Of a DNA stretch of 64,000 nucleotides, positions 56,708 to 64,000 are shown piece by piece. This DNA comes from Fidelibacterota bacterium (lineage in GTDB: Bacteria; Fidelibacterota; Marinisomatia; Marinisomatales; Marinisomataceae), in contig JAOIOW010000001.1 in NCBI GenBank assembly GCA_028140795.1, forward strand, positions 150,466 to 214,465, in the 5' to 3' direction. The first letter of the stretch is position 1; each line of letters begins with the position of its first letter. A program made the position numbers and the translations under genes. Under the pieces are notes generated by a model. That model saw only the letters and a list, made by a program, of their open reading frames with translations, did no database searches and was not told the origin of the DNA.

Positions 56708-57555
56708 ACATCGTTTCGTATTATTATATAAACACCTAAAAGCGTAATTGATCCACCCAAAAAAACAAACAGACCAACAGGTTCGCCGAACAAAAAGAAG
56801 GCCCCCACAGAAGAAATAACAGGCTCACCAAGAGGAACGGCTGCAACAGTGGTAGCGCTTAACGTTTTAACTAAAAAATAAAAAATATTATGGCCAACCA
56901 TTGTAGGTATGGCGGCAAGAAAAACAAACCATCCAAAATCCTGGTAGTCAAAAGATAATACGTTTACCCCCTGATAAAGCGATATTGCAAAGAGACAGGC
57001 AGCAGCATACAAGAACAACCAGCGGGAATATTCAAACAGGCCTACGCTCTTCCTAACATCTTTTCCAACAAGAAGCACAACCGCCATTGCAATAGAACAA
57101 AGAACGGCCAGTAGGTTACCAAGAGAACTCGTGTCGCTAAAACTGCTTTGGCTAATAAGCGTGTATGCACCCAAAAGAGCAAGAGACAGCCCAAAGAAGA
57201 CCTTAATCGAAAAACCTTTTTTTTGGAAAACAATAGAATAAACCTCTGTAAAAACTGGAGCAATGGTCCCAAGCAGAGCAGCTTCAGCTATGGAGGTTAG
57301 CTGAACACTTCTAAAAAACAAGGCAAAATGAAAACCAAGAAATATTCCTGCAAGCAAAACCTTTTTATTTGGAACAAAAGTAAGAATAGTTTTGTAAGAT
57401 ATAGCAAAAGCCATAAGGCTTGCGAGAAACATTCTCCAAAAAGCTATTGTTGTTGCAGAGAGCTCAGGTAGAAACCTTACAACCCAAGCTGAAGAGCTAA
57501 CAGCAAGGAGAGCAATAAATAAAAGTACATACTTATTTTTTAAAAGAAAGCCCAT
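56704..57555 (-). CDS. EamA/DMT-family transporter
   Basis: 283 residues with about ten membrane helices in two EamA repeats (AFWRMFLASLMAF in the first, LGEPVISSVGAFFLFGEP in the second). Probably a small-metabolite exporter; the substrate is unknown. I chose the ATG at 57555 because the first helix starts there and it leaves a 4-bp gap to the divergent transglycosylase gene. An upstream start at 57591 would overlap that gene. Confidence 0.87.
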   Translation of the reverse strand: MGFLLKNKYVLLFIALLAVSSSAWVVRFLPELSATTIAFWRMFLASLMAFAISYKTILTFVPNKKVLLAGIFLGFHFALFFRSVQLTSIAEAALLGTIAPVFTEVYSIVFQKKGFSIKVFFGLSLALLGAYTLISQSSFSDTSSLGNLLAVLCSIAMAVVLLVGKDVRKSVGLFEYSRWLFLYAAACLFAISLYQGVNVLSFDYQDFGWFVFLAAIPTMVGHNIFYFLVKTLSATTVAAVPLGEPVISSVGAFFLFGEPVGLFVFLGGSITLLGVYIIIRNDV

Positions 57556-57559
57556 ATAA

Positions 57560-58372
57560 ATGAAAATAAACCTTATAGTCATACTAAGCATTATATTTTA
57601 TACAACAACTCTATTAGGGTCAGGCAAAGAACAAATAGTTAAAAAGGTTGTCTCTTATACAAAAGAAAAAACAACCCCATCGACAGAGTATATACTTAAC
57701 ACGTTTGAAGACAAGAGGCTTAAGGTGGATGAGGGCGTCCTTGTAAGGTTTAACAACAAGCCAGAAAAAATTAAAACGTACGAACAATACAAAAAAATAT
57801 TTTTTAACAAACAAAGAATTGATGGCGGCGTAAGTTTTTACAAAAAAAACAAAAAACTGCTTTCAAAAGTGGCAAGAGAGTTCGAAATAGATCCAATAGT
57901 CTTGGTTGCAATTATTGGCGTTGAAACAAACTACGGTTCAAAAGTTTCAGAGTTTTCAGTAATTAATTCTTTATATACACAAGCAATGAAAATGCCCAAA
58001 AGGTCTAGCTGGGCAACCAAAGAGATAGCAGAGCTTTTAATTTTTTGCTCAGAAAATGACATAGACCCTTTTTCTCTTGAAGGCTCTTATGCTGGGGCAT
58101 TTGGGTTTGGTCAGTTTATACCTTCCAGCTTCAACAAGCTATCAATTGACTATAACAACGACGGTAAAAAAGATCCATTTAGCTGGGAGGATGTCATAGG
58201 GAGCGTAGCATTTTACCTTGTAGAAAACGGCTACCCAAAGAATGATTATAATTTTACTTACAAATCAAAAGCATGGAGAGCCATAAGAACGTATAATAGG
58301 TCAGATAAATATGCAAACATTATAGTTGACCTAAGAAATGAAATAGCTAGAAATATTTTTTTATCAGATTAG
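57560..58372 (+). CDS. Lytic murein transglycosylase (MltB/SLT_2-like)
   Basis: 270 residues with a signal peptide (1-20). The transglycosylase core shows DPIVLVAIIGVETNYGS (catalytic Glu122), INSLYTQAM, GSYAGAFGFGQFIPSSF and the NDGKKDPFSWEDVIGSVAFYL segment typical of MltB. It cleaves peptidoglycan to anhydro-muropeptides. There is no lipobox, so it is probably soluble in the periplasm. It overlaps the convergent aldehyde dehydrogenase by 26 bp. Confidence 0.93.
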   Translation: MKINLIVILSIIFYTTTLLGSGKEQIVKKVVSYTKEKTTPSTEYILNTFEDKRLKVDEGVLVRFNNKPEKIKTYEQYKKIFFNKQRIDGGVSFYKKNKKLLSKVAREFEIDPIVLVAIIGVETNYGSKVSEFSVINSLYTQAMKMPKRSSWATKEIAELLIFCSENDIDPFSLEGSYAGAFGFGQFIPSSFNKLSIDYNNDGKKDPFSWEDVIGSVAFYLVENGYPKNDYNFTYKSKAWRAIRTYNRSDKYANIIVDLRNEIARNIFLSD

Positions 58373-59744
58373 CTAACGCCTCTTTGGTGTTGTTGTATGG
58401 TGGTAGCATTATCTTAAAAGGAGAAAGCGAACTGCTCTTCAAAACAGCTTTTTGATGTGAAAAAGCATCAAAACCAAACTTGCCGTGATAGCTACCAACG
58501 CCACTGTTGTTTATTCCACCAAAAGGAAGATTGGGATTCATGTGATGCAAAACACAGTCATTGATCACCATTCCGCCGCTTGAGGTGTTATTTAAAACCT
58601 TCTTGTGCACAGAAGACTTGTTGCTAAAAAGATAAAGAGCCAATGGTTTTTCGTTGCTGTTTATATACCCAATAGATTCATCAAGGTTTTTAACCTTAAC
58701 AATGGGCAGAATAGGACCAAAAATTTCTTCCTGCATAATTGGATTATTATAACCAACGCCAGTTAAAATAGCAGGTGAAAAATATAACCCACTTTTAGAG
58801 GTTTCTCCTCCACAAACAACCTCTGCTCCATCTGAAACAGCGTCCTCCAAAGCACTTTTAAGCCTGTTGAAGTGGTGTTCGTTGGCAATAGAGCAATAGT
58901 CTTTCGTAGCCGCATCCACCCCCTTAGGAAAAAATTGTGCCATATTTTTCTGTAAAGCAGTAACAAGATCGTTGTGTACGGACTCATCGCAAAGAATATA
59001 ATCGGGGGCTGTACATGTTTGACCCGCGTTTGCAAACTTAAAAAAAGAAATTTTCCAAGCAGCATCACTTATATTTGCGCTCTTATCAACAATAACAGGG
59101 GACTTACCACCCAGCTCAAGAGTAACGCCGGCGAGGTGTTTTGAAGCCGCCTTCATAACAAGCTTACCAACCCTTGGGCTACCAGTAAACATAATGTGAT
59201 TAAAAGGAAGGTCGAGCAGTTTTTCAGCCACGTCTTTTTCTCCTAAAAAAACAGCAACCTCATCGGAAGAAAAGGTTTTCTCAATTAATTTTTTCATAAA
59301 CTCACCGGACGCAGGTGTAAGCTCTGACGGCTTAATTATTGCTGTGTTTCCGGACGATATTGCAGCAATAAGCGGATTCAAACAAAGCATAATTGGATAA
59401 TTCCAGGGAGATATTATTAAAATATTTCCTTTGGGCTCGGGTTTAACCCAACTTTTACTAAAGGATATAGTCAGGGGGCTTGCAACTCTTTTTGTTTTCA
59501 TCCACCTGTGAATGTTTTTTATTGCAAATTTTGCCTCTGATTTGACTCCATAAATTTCTGCTAACAGCGCTTCAGTTTTAGATTTTCCAAGGTCGCTTGA
59601 CAGGGCAGAAAGGACCTCTTCTTCCATTTCTAAAAAGTTTTTAAGAAGAAGTTGCAGTTTTAACTTTCTTTCTTTGGCAGAGCTGTTCCTTAGGTCTAGA
59701 CTCTTTGCTTGTTGTGTTTTAAAAATTGCCTCAATGGGTTGCAT
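58347..59744 (-). CDS. Aldehyde dehydrogenase (class 3-like)
   Basis: 465 residues. NAD(P)-dependent oxidation of aldehydes to acids. Catalytic Cys244 in NAGQTCTAPDY, Glu210 in LELGGKSP, the cofactor region ISPWNYPIML and FTGSPRVGK. The short length and missing N-terminal extension match the class 3/fatty-aldehyde type. It has its own promoter with an extended -10. Confidence 0.94.
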   Translation of the reverse strand: MQPIEAIFKTQQAKSLDLRNSSAKERKLKLQLLLKNFLEMEEEVLSALSSDLGKSKTEALLAEIYGVKSEAKFAIKNIHRWMKTKRVASPLTISFSKSWVKPEPKGNILIISPWNYPIMLCLNPLIAAISSGNTAIIKPSELTPASGEFMKKLIEKTFSSDEVAVFLGEKDVAEKLLDLPFNHIMFTGSPRVGKLVMKAASKHLAGVTLELGGKSPVIVDKSANISDAAWKISFFKFANAGQTCTAPDYILCDESVHNDLVTALQKNMAQFFPKGVDAATKDYCSIANEHHFNRLKSALEDAVSDGAEVVCGGETSKSGLYFSPAILTGVGYNNPIMQEEIFGPILPIVKVKNLDESIGYINSNEKPLALYLFSNKSSVHKKVLNNTSSGGMVINDCVLHHMNPNLPFGGINNSGVGSYHGKFGFDAFSHQKAVLKSSSLSPFKIMLPPYNNTKEALANLIKKYF

Positions 59745-59766
59745 AACAAGAAATATATGAAATTTT

Positions 59767-59775
59767 ATTATACCA
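59767..59775 (-). promoter_or_regulatory. Extended -10 promoter for the aldehyde dehydrogenase gene
   Basis: Minus-strand TGGTATAAT (TGnTATAAT) with no good -35, giving a start near 59760, about 16 bases before the ATG at 59744. It lies in the 66-bp divergent gap shared with the Smr gene. Confidence 0.5.
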
Positions 59776-59810
59776 TGTTATGACGAATAAATTTTTATGT
59801 AATTTTTAAC

Positions 59811-60128
59811 ATGATCAAAACAGTAGACATTGCACATGCTGGACAGTCTTCCTCTGAGGCCCTTGTACTTTTGGAGGTCGCAATAAGCAACGCAAAAAAA
59901 GAGGGCGTAGTGGCTGTTAAAATAATTCATGGTTTGGGGTCAGGAAGCATTGCAGAAAAAGTCAGATCGTGGGCTAAAGAGCAAGAGGGTAGGTTTAGGG
60001 CTGTAATTCCTGGAGAAGATTATAATACATTTAACAAAGACGCCGTAAGCATGAGATCAAAGCTTTCAAACAAGAGCGACAGGGATTTTAACAACAGAAA
60101 TCCGGGCGTAACAATTTTTTGGCTTTAA
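59811..60128 (+). CDS. Smr-domain protein
   Basis: 105 residues containing one Smr domain: EALVLLEVAISNAKKEG, VKIIHGLGSGSIAEKVRSWA and a C-terminal GVTIFWL. In place of the usual DLHG the N-terminus reads IAHAG. Stand-alone Smr domains bind or nick nucleic acid. It lacks the MutS2 or PPR partners, so its role is unknown. Confidence 0.85.
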   Translation: MIKTVDIAHAGQSSSEALVLLEVAISNAKKEGVVAVKIIHGLGSGSIAEKVRSWAKEQEGRFRAVIPGEDYNTFNKDAVSMRSKLSNKSDRDFNNRNPGVTIFWL

Positions 60129-61321
60129 TTGTTAAGGGGTATTTCTTCAAAAACTACCCCAATATTTTTTAGTCTATTTATAAGAACGTTTCCTAGCCCA
60201 ATAGAAGGGGTTAGAAGACCGCCAAACCCCTCACCACCAGGAAGATCTGCTGGGTTCTCAACGGCTAAACACAAAGCGCTTTCGCACGCCATTCTTGACG
60301 TCATTTTATAGCCAGGGTCGCCGCTAGATGACATAGAGAAGGCGCGAATATCGTCTTGAGTTTTAACCAAAAATCTACTTTTAAAGAAGCCAGAGTCCAT
60401 TGCTTTTTGTGAAGGACCCTCACCTGGTTTTCTAAAAAATCCCCTAAATAGCTTGCGCAAAGGAGAAACAATAACCAGACCAAGAGCCAGCGTCATAAAA
60501 GACACCTTTCTTGCAGCACCCTTTTTTGAATAATATGCACCTTCAGAATAAACAAAATCATCTCCATAATACTTTCCGGTAGTCCTTGATAGTGCAGCCG
60601 ATCTTCTTACAACCCTGGTGTTTGGTAGAGCCATCACAAAGGGCCCCGTCCACCCGCCAAGATGTGGTATTTTGTGAATTTTAATTTTGTCATTTGTATT
60701 TCTTTTTTGATTTTCAGAAACAGAGTTTTTTGGGTTTAAAGAAAATTTTCCAAGCCCACCCTTAGCCAGCTTTGCATCCATTGAAGAAAACATGGTTTCC
60801 ATTGTTCCACCAGAAGCCTCACCCTTCCAGGCATGAAAACACTGAACGCTCTTCACTTCTCCGTCAACTTGATTTACAGCATAAAAAGACCCAAGGTCAG
60901 AGGGAGTAGAATCAAAACCACAAGCGTTAATTATTCTTAACCCTTTTTTTTCAGCAGCTTCGTGGTGTTTGTCAATCATGTCTTTTATCCAAAAACTTTC
61001 TCCCGTTATATCAACATAGTGACATCCATTATTAATACAAGCCTCTAAAAGATTAGAGCCATATTTATGATATGGTCCAGCTGTTGAAAGAACAACTTCA
61101 GCGTCCTTACACATTTTATTAAGCGCATCAACGTCAAAGGCATCCGCAACAATAGCAGGAAAAGGAAGGTTGTTGGTTTTTTTAATCTTCTCTAGTTTTT
61201 CAGCGCTCCTTCCAGCAATTGCTATTGGAATGTTAGAGTATCTTTCAGACATAAACCTTGCACAAAGCTCGCCGGTGAACCCGGTGGCTCCAAAAATAAC
61301 TATTTTATATTTTCTACTCAT
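60125..61321 (-). CDS. Saccharopine dehydrogenase-like / trans-acting enoyl reductase family protein
   Basis: 398 residues. N-terminal Rossmann motif IVIFGATGFTGELCARFM and IAGRSAEKL; VVLSTAGPYHKYG and VDITGESFWIKDMID follow. The middle segment CGFDSTPSDLGSFYAV matches the reductase family seen in mycobacterial trans-acting enoyl reductases and eukaryotic SCCPDH. The substrate is unknown, possibly a lipid intermediate. It overlaps ppdK by 4 bp. Confidence 0.88.
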   Translation of the reverse strand: MSRKYKIVIFGATGFTGELCARFMSERYSNIPIAIAGRSAEKLEKIKKTNNLPFPAIVADAFDVDALNKMCKDAEVVLSTAGPYHKYGSNLLEACINNGCHYVDITGESFWIKDMIDKHHEAAEKKGLRIINACGFDSTPSDLGSFYAVNQVDGEVKSVQCFHAWKGEASGGTMETMFSSMDAKLAKGGLGKFSLNPKNSVSENQKRNTNDKIKIHKIPHLGGWTGPFVMALPNTRVVRRSAALSRTTGKYYGDDFVYSEGAYYSKKGAARKVSFMTLALGLVIVSPLRKLFRGFFRKPGEGPSQKAMDSGFFKSRFLVKTQDDIRAFSMSSSGDPGYKMTSRMACESALCLAVENPADLPGGEGFGGLLTPSIGLGNVLINRLKNIGVVFEEIPLNN

Positions 61322-63999
61322 ATCTCAACTTGTGCCGCAGCAAGACGTGCGATAGGTACACGATAAGGAGAACAACTGACATAATCAAGGCCCAATATTT
61401 TACAAAACTCTATACTTTTCGGCTCACCACCGTGTTCTCCACATATACCAATAGAGATACTATTTTTAACAGCTCTTGCATCTTTTACTGCCATCTTCAT
61501 AAGCCTGCCAACGCCTTTACGATCAATTTCTTCAAAAGGATCTACCGACAAAATCTCCTCATTGAAATAGTGTGGAAAGAAGGTACCCGTATCATCTCTA
61601 CTAAAACCAAAGGTAGTTTGCGTAAGATCGTTTGTGCCAAAACTAAAAAAGTCAGCCTCTTTAGCAATGTCTTCAGCAACAAGGCAAGCTCGTGGAATCT
61701 CAATCATTGTTCCGATTTTTAAATTAATTTTTAAACCACTTTTACCAATAATTTCATTTTTTGCTTCAAGGACTATATTCTTTTGATTTAAAAACTCTTT
61801 TAAGTTAGAAACCAGTGGTATCATCAGCTCTACTTTAGGGTTTTTTCCTTCTTTTTTTAGCCTTACAGCAGCACCAATTATTGCGTGCGCCTGCATAGAG
61901 GTTACCTCTGGATAAGAAACACCAAGCCTGCAGCCTCTATGACCCAACATAGGGTTTGCTTCTTTCAAAGACTCAACCCTTTCTTCAACCAGCTTTAAAG
62001 ATAGGCCCATATCGTTAGCCAAGTTTTTCATTTCTTTGCGTTGAATATTAATAAACTCATGAAGTGGCGGGTCTAAAAGACGCACCGTTACTGGTAAACC
62101 GTCCATTTTTTTAAATATTTTATAAAAATCTTTTGTTTGAAAAGGGAGGAGGTTTTTTAGGTAGGAAGTACGACTCTTTTTATCCTGTGCTAAGATCATT
62201 TTTCTAAACTCATGAACCCTTTTTTCATCGAAAAACATATGTTCGGTTCTACAAAGACCAACGCCTTCTGCGCCAAACTCAAGCGCCCTTTCACAGTCTT
62301 CAGGGGTGTCTGCATTTGTTCTAATTTTTAATTTTCTTATTTTGTCTGCCCACGACAATAACTGGCTAAGTGGACCAACGTTGTCCAGCGGGTTTTGAAA
62401 CAACCTCAACCCTCCAATATAAATATCTCCAGAAGACCCATTGAGCGTTATTTGGTCACCCTCTTTTATTTTTTTGTCAGCTATTTTTGCAAACCTATGG
62501 CTTTTGTCAATAGTCAGGTCTTGGCATCCGACAACACAGCTTTTACCCCAACCTCTAGCAACTAGAGCTGCGTGGCTAGTTAGACCGCCTCTTGAGGTCA
62601 AAATTCCTTCAGAATAATGCATTCCATGGATGTCTTCCGGCGATGTTTCTTCTCGAATCAATATGACTTTTTTACCCTTTTTGCCAAGAGCCTCAGCTTT
62701 TTCAGCGGTAAAAACCGCTGATCCACAAGATGCACCAGGACCCGCAGGAAGACCAGAAGAAACCGGCGTGTTGTTATTTAAGTCTTCAGCTACTATATTT
62801 TTTAGGAGACTTTCATAAATTTGGACTGGGCGAACCCTACCCACAGCCACCTCTTTAGTTATAAGCTTTTCTTTTACCATGTCAGTTGCAATTTTTATAG
62901 CAGCGATACCAGTTCTTTTACCCCTTCTTGTTTGAAGCATCCACAGTTTATTTTCCTGGATGGTGAATTCAATGTCTTGCATGTCGTCAAAATGGTTTTC
63001 CAGTCTTTTTCTTACATCTTTTAAATCTTCAAAGGCTTTTGGCAATGCAACAGACAAAGACTTATTACTGTTTTTTTCATCAATTATAGGGTGCGGCGTT
63101 CTGACACCCGCAACAACATCCTCACCTTGAGCGTTTGGCAACCACTCTCCAAAAAAATTGTTTTCCCCAGTAGAAGGATTTCTTGTAAAAGCAACGCCTG
63201 TACCAGAATTTTTTCCAAGGTTTCCAAAAACCATTGCTTGAACATTTACAGCCGTTCCCATGGAAGAAGAAATTTTTTCAAAACTCCTATATTCTTTTGC
63301 TCTTTTTCCGTTCCAGCTTTCAAAGACAGCGGCAACAGCTCCATAAAGCTGTTCGTAGTGATCGTCAGGAAAAGGAACACCAAATTCTTTTTTTACTATT
63401 TTTAAATATTTTTCAGACAACACCTTCCAGTCTTTAGCTTTCATGTTAGAGTCGTTTTTATAGCCATTAACTTTTTTAATTGAATCAAGCTCTTTTTCCA
63501 TAAGCTCTCTGATTGGACGCGATGATTTGTTTAGCTTTAGCGCCTTCTCCATAACCACATCTGCATACATCATAATTAATCTTCGATAACTGTCATAAAC
63601 AAAACGCTCGTTTCCACTGGTGGCATCAATCATAAAGGGTATTGTTTTGGATGTAAGCCCTATGTTCAATATTGTTTCCATCATTCCTGGCATAGACACT
63701 GGAGCACCAGATCTAACAGAAAGAAGTAGGGGGTTTGATCCGCCAAATGTTCTTTCAATAATACCTTCCGTTTTGGCTATGTTTTTTTTGATATTCTTCT
63801 TTAAGGAGGTTGACAGTGATTTGGTTTTTAAGTAATCAGAACAAAGGCTTGTAGCCAGGGTAAAGCCTGGAGGAACAGGAAGACCAAGCTTACACATTTC
63901 TGCGATATTCGCCCCCTTACCACCAAGGATATCAACCATGTTTTGATCCCCGTCCGTTTGAAGTTGCGAGAAAAAATATATTTTTTGTTTATTGTTCAT
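61318..63999 (-). CDS. ppdK: Pyruvate, phosphate dikinase
   Basis: 893 residues, complete, with the ATG one base from the window edge. It interconverts pyruvate, ATP and phosphate with PEP, AMP and pyrophosphate. The ATP-grasp N-domain has GGKGANIAEM and LLSVRSGAPVSMPGMM. The phosphohistidine domain has GGLTSHAALVARGWG with His476 and the regulatory Thr474. The C-terminal PEP barrel has FGTNDLTQTTFGFSRDD and the catalytic Cys in SIGICGEHGG. I see no regulatory kinase/phosphatase gene next to it. Confidence 0.97.
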   Translation of the reverse strand: MNNKQKIYFFSQLQTDGDQNMVDILGGKGANIAEMCKLGLPVPPGFTLATSLCSDYLKTKSLSTSLKKNIKKNIAKTEGIIERTFGGSNPLLLSVRSGAPVSMPGMMETILNIGLTSKTIPFMIDATSGNERFVYDSYRRLIMMYADVVMEKALKLNKSSRPIRELMEKELDSIKKVNGYKNDSNMKAKDWKVLSEKYLKIVKKEFGVPFPDDHYEQLYGAVAAVFESWNGKRAKEYRSFEKISSSMGTAVNVQAMVFGNLGKNSGTGVAFTRNPSTGENNFFGEWLPNAQGEDVVAGVRTPHPIIDEKNSNKSLSVALPKAFEDLKDVRKRLENHFDDMQDIEFTIQENKLWMLQTRRGKRTGIAAIKIATDMVKEKLITKEVAVGRVRPVQIYESLLKNIVAEDLNNNTPVSSGLPAGPGASCGSAVFTAEKAEALGKKGKKVILIREETSPEDIHGMHYSEGILTSRGGLTSHAALVARGWGKSCVVGCQDLTIDKSHRFAKIADKKIKEGDQITLNGSSGDIYIGGLRLFQNPLDNVGPLSQLLSWADKIRKLKIRTNADTPEDCERALEFGAEGVGLCRTEHMFFDEKRVHEFRKMILAQDKKSRTSYLKNLLPFQTKDFYKIFKKMDGLPVTVRLLDPPLHEFINIQRKEMKNLANDMGLSLKLVEERVESLKEANPMLGHRGCRLGVSYPEVTSMQAHAIIGAAVRLKKEGKNPKVELMIPLVSNLKEFLNQKNIVLEAKNEIIGKSGLKINLKIGTMIEIPRACLVAEDIAKEADFFSFGTNDLTQTTFGFSRDDTGTFFPHYFNEEILSVDPFEEIDRKGVGRLMKMAVKDARAVKNSISIGICGEHGGEPKSIEFCKILGLDYVSCSPYRVPIARLAAAQVEI

Positions 64000-64000
64000 T

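Overview
The window is a gene-dense, AT-rich bacterial chromosome segment with very short or overlapping gene junctions. It has no tRNA or rRNA genes, insertion sequences, phage genes or CRISPR arrays that I could see. An outer-membrane TonB-dependent receptor with a carboxypeptidase-regulatory-like N-terminus, a PorV/PorQ-type beta-barrel, and a secreted protein with a type IX secretion (T9SS/FlgD-like) C-terminal domain place it in or near the Fibrobacteres-Chlorobi-Bacteroidetes group. The compact, AT-rich layout and the archaeal/eukaryal-type ProRS fit a marine lineage such as candidate phylum Marinimicrobia (SAR406). That assignment is inference; no marker phylogeny was run.

Layout. 1-4360 (minus): N-acetylmuramoyl-alanine amidase, folC, rho and a truncated aminotransferase. 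4391-5102 (minus): two small paralogous membrane proteins behind a good promoter and a leader that contains an intrinsic terminator. 5225-12672: eno-ftsB (plus); proS, a strictosidine-synthase-like gene and recO (minus); mgtE, a secreted hypothetical and an M23 lipoprotein (plus). 12739-20211 (minus): TonB receptor, T9SS-tailed secreted protein and PorV-like barrel, each with a clear Shine-Dalgarno. 20458-21699 (minus): lipoprotein alpha/beta-hydrolase.

21734-36558 (plus) is one tightly packed purine operon: purA-purL-purM-purQ/S-purC-purE-purB-purF-purD-purN-psiE-like-purH-quinone oxidoreductase. It encodes every step from PRPP to IMP, plus PurA and PurB for AMP. Two features stand out. PurQ carries two C-terminal PurS-like domains in the same chain. 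PurE is of the class II (animal/treponemal) type, which explains the absence of purK.

36555-51521 is the replication-origin neighbourhood: doxX-like, plsC, ssb and dnaA on minus; rpmH, yidC, mnmE, mnmG, surA-like, dnaN, gyrB and gyrA on plus. Two perfect parS palindromes bracket mnmG, one containing its GTG start codon. DnaA boxes lie before dnaA and, with an AT-rich stretch, before dnaN. rnpA, rsmG and parAB are missing from their usual places. 51481-64000 holds a PLP homeostasis protein, a methyltransferase, an M16 protease, folA-thyA, an EamA transporter, a lytic transglycosylase, an aldehyde dehydrogenase, an Smr protein, a saccharopine-dehydrogenase-like reductase and pyruvate phosphate dikinase.

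The best candidates for something undescribed are the tandem small membrane proteins with their attenuator-like leader, the PurQ-PurS-PurS fusion, and the parS/oriC architecture around mnmG.
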